A stretch of 13,491 bases of DNA, from NCBI GenBank assembly GCA_903927685.1, contig CAIYOB010001377.1, forward strand, positions 1-13,491, read 5' to 3'. Position numbers and translations under genes: made by a program. The DNA is from an uncultured Planctomycetaceae bacterium (GTDB lineage: Bacteria; Planctomycetota; Planctomycetia; Pirellulales; Pirellulaceae). Below the pieces are notes generated by a model, which saw only the letters and a list, made by a program, of their open reading frames with translations, did not search any database and was not told where the DNA came from. Positions within the stretch are counted from its first letter, which is position 1, and each line of letters opens with the position of its first letter. Positions 11,983 to 13,491 of the stretch are shown piece by piece.

Positions 11983-13491
11983 AGTCGCAGTGTTGGATGG
12001 CGGTTTCGGGGCAGACACGGTGGACCCGCAGGCCGGCTGGGGCGCGTTGGAGACGGCGCGCGGCCGCTTGCCGCTGACCGCGATGGAGGTCGGAGCTCGG
12101 ATCGTCGGCCTGATCGCCGAAACGCGGATCCGGCAGACGTTCCGCAATTCGCTCGACGAACCCCTGGAGGCAACCTACATCTTCCCCTTGCCGGATCGGG
12201 CCGCAGTCACCAGCTTTCGCCTGCACGTCGCGGGCCGGACGGTGGAGGGGGAACTGAAGGAACGCGGTCAGGCCCGGGAGGAATACGACGCGGCCATTGC
12301 CAGCGGCCATCGCGCGGCGATTGCGGAAGAAGACCGCAGCGGCGTCTTCCAGTTGCGAGTAGGCAACCTGCCGCCGCGCGAACAGGCGGTCGTCGAGCTG
12401 GCGCTGGTGGGGCCGGTGCCCGTCGCGGACGGCGAAGCGACCTTCCGCTTTCCCCTGGTCGTCGCTCCCCGATACACGCCCGGGATCCCCTTGGACGGTC
12501 CCTCCGTCGGCGCGGCCACAACGCCGGACACCGACCAGGTGCCGGATGCTTCGCGAGTCACGCCGCCGGTCTTGCTGCCGGGTTTTCCCAACCCGGTGGC
12601 GTTGTCGCTGAGGGTCGAACTGGATCCGCCGAGCGTCGCGGCCGGCGATGCGGAATGGCCGCGGCGGATTCGCAGCAGCCTGCACAGCGTCGTGACCGCG
12701 GAAGGCCCGCCCTGGACGGTCTCGTTGCGTCCCGGCGAGCGGCTGAACCGCGACTTCATCCTGCGGTATCCGGTGGCTCAGCCGGCGTTGGGCACGTCGC
12801 TGTACGCCTGTCCTGCCACGCGGGACGAGCCGGGGACATTCGCACTGACCTTGTTTCCGCCCACGGGGCAAAGTCTGCCGAAACCGCCGCCGCGTCGCAT
12901 CGTGTTCCTGCTGGATCGCTCAGGCAGCATGCACGGCTGGAAGATGGTGGCGGCTCGCCGAGCGTTGGGCCGCATGATCGACACACTGCTCGATCAAGAC
13001 CAGTTTACCGTGGTGGCGTTTGATTCCGTCGTCGAGCCGCCGCCGCACGCGGCCGGGGGCTTGGTCGCCGGCAGCGACCGCGAGCGTTGGAAGATGCTGC
13101 AGTGGCTGGGAACGGTGGACGCTCGAGGCGGCACCGAGATGGGACCTGCCCTGCAGGCCGCGCTGGGGCTGATGCCTGAAGACGCTGCTTCCCAAAATTC
13201 CATCCTGGTGTTGATCACCGACGGCCAGGTGACCGGCGAAGATACCATTCTGCGGAGCCTGGGCCGGCTGGGACCGCAGGCCCTGCCACGGATCTTTACC
13301 GTCGGCAGAGTCCAGCGCCGGCGAACTGGTCGACGAGAGCCTTGCCCCCGAGCGCGTTTCGGACTTGTATGTCGACCGCCCGCTGACCATCTTCGGCAGG
13401 CACCGCAGCCCTGGCGATTTGCTCCGTGTGCGGGTTCAGGCCCTGGACGCGACGGGCCGCCCGTGGCTGCAGGATCTGACAAGCCAGACGG
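11972..13491 (+). CDS. VIT and von Willebrand factor A domain protein, reading frame disrupted near 13305, 3' end outside window
   Basis: The protein opens with a VIT domain (residues ~30-165: LPLTAMEVGARIVGLIAETRI, FRNSLDEPLEATYIFPLPD, KERGQAREEYDAA, GVFQLRVGNLPP), as in inter-alpha-trypsin inhibitor heavy chains. A linker and a vWA domain follow. The metal-ion adhesion site is complete: D315-R-S317-G-S319, T388 in GGTEM and D417 in LITDG. No signal peptide is seen, so it is probably cytoplasmic. After RIFTVG (Gly445, 13304-13306) the frame stays open but becomes an Arg-rich, non-homologous run (RVQRRRTGRREP). Coherent sequence resumes one base along, in the frame of codon 13305, as AESSAGELVDESLAPERVSDLYVD and onward to the edge. 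The rest of the vWA fold, expected between these points, is missing. The gene is coupled to the MerR-like regulator. Function of such pairs is unknown. The disruption may be a real mutation or an assembly error. Confidence 0.85.
   Translation, partial: MDREVAVLDGGFGADTVDPQAGWGALETARGRLPLTAMEVGARIVGLIAETRIRQTFRNSLDEPLEATYIFPLPDRAAVTSFRLHVAGRTVEGELKERGQAREEYDAAIASGHRAAIAEEDRSGVFQLRVGNLPPREQAVVELALVGPVPVADGEATFRFPLVVAPRYTPGIPLDGPSVGAATTPDTDQVPDASRVTPPVLLPGFPNPVALSLRVELDPPSVAAGDAEWPRRIRSSLHSVVTAEGPPWTVSLRPGERLNRDFILRYPVAQPALGTSLYACPATRDEPGTFALTLFPPTGQSLPKPPPRRIVFLLDRSGSMHGWKMVAARRALGRMIDTLLDQDQFTVVAFDSVVEPPPHAAGGLVAGSDRERWKMLQWLGTVDARGGTEMGPALQAALGLMPEDAASQNSILVLITDGQVTGEDTILRSLGRLGPQALPRIFTVGRVQRRRTGRREPCPRARFGLVCRPPADHLRQAPQPWRFAPCAGSGPGRDGPPVAAGSDKPD
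13305..13491 (+). pseudogene. Out-of-frame C-terminal part of the VIT/vWA protein
   Basis: The frame with codons at 13305, 13308 and so on reads GELVDESLAPERVSDLYVD, then RPLTIFGRHRSPGDLLRVRV and ALDATGRPWLQDLTSQT. This resembles the region after the vWA domain in VIT/vWA proteins. It is shifted by +1 relative to the frame starting at 11972 and has no start site of its own near the junction, so it is read as the displaced continuation of that gene rather than a new gene. Confidence 0.65.

Noticed and set aside
13305..13491. Programmed ribosomal frameshift in the VIT/vWA gene
   Set aside because: There is no slippery heptamer at the junction, and a segment of the usual protein is missing, which a frameshift alone would not explain.

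Overview
The window is G+C-rich chromosomal DNA that looks like a planctomycete (Planctomycetota, perhaps Pirellulales-like). This is an inference from the gene content: an HD-containing Ppx/GppA protein next to ppk1 and a CHAD protein, a very large protein built of repeated secretin N-domains, and a secreted neutral-ceramidase-like protein. No rRNA, tRNA, CRISPR array or insertion sequence is visible.

Bases 1-5961 form a phosphate/polyphosphate island. A PstS-type phosphate-binding lipoprotein runs leftward off the window edge. It is divergent from a tight rightward operon of a Ppx/GppA-HD protein, polyphosphate kinase 1 and a CHAD-domain protein, with gaps of 12 and 5 nt. The 392-nt divergent region holds a tandem CTTAACAA repeat in Pho-box format plus two more CTTAA sites. 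All four sites fall on one 11-bp register, so phosphate-starvation control of one or both sides is likely. The Ppx-like protein appears to lack the usual catalytic Glu pair and to have Asp replaced by Glu in its second phosphate loop, while its HD domain looks intact.

Bases 6064-9601 hold a 91-residue small membrane protein of unknown role, two hairpins, a probable promoter and a 1045-residue exported protein. That protein has about seven or eight secretin N1-like modules, a Gln/Met-rich insert and a long Pro-rich linker, but no secretin barrel. Bases 9785-11233 encode a secreted ceramidase-like hydrolase with a strong Shine-Dalgarno site.

Bases 11234-13491 hold a two-gene module: a MerR-like regulator overlapping by 11 nt a VIT/von Willebrand A protein that runs off the right edge. 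The promoter is near-consensus (TTGACA, 17 bp, TATACT), begins on the base after the preceding stop codon, and predicts a leaderless start at the regulator's ATG. It contains a repeated TGACAGTGT, and the second copy sits inside a 17-bp dyad, a good candidate for an autoregulatory operator. The VIT/vWA reading frame breaks near 13305, where a stretch of the usual vWA C-terminal part seems to be missing and the homologous reading resumes in another frame.

The most interesting points are the helically phased Pho-box array, the altered Ppx active site, the barrel-less secretin-like protein, the leaderless MerR promoter with its nested repeats, and the VIT/vWA frame break.
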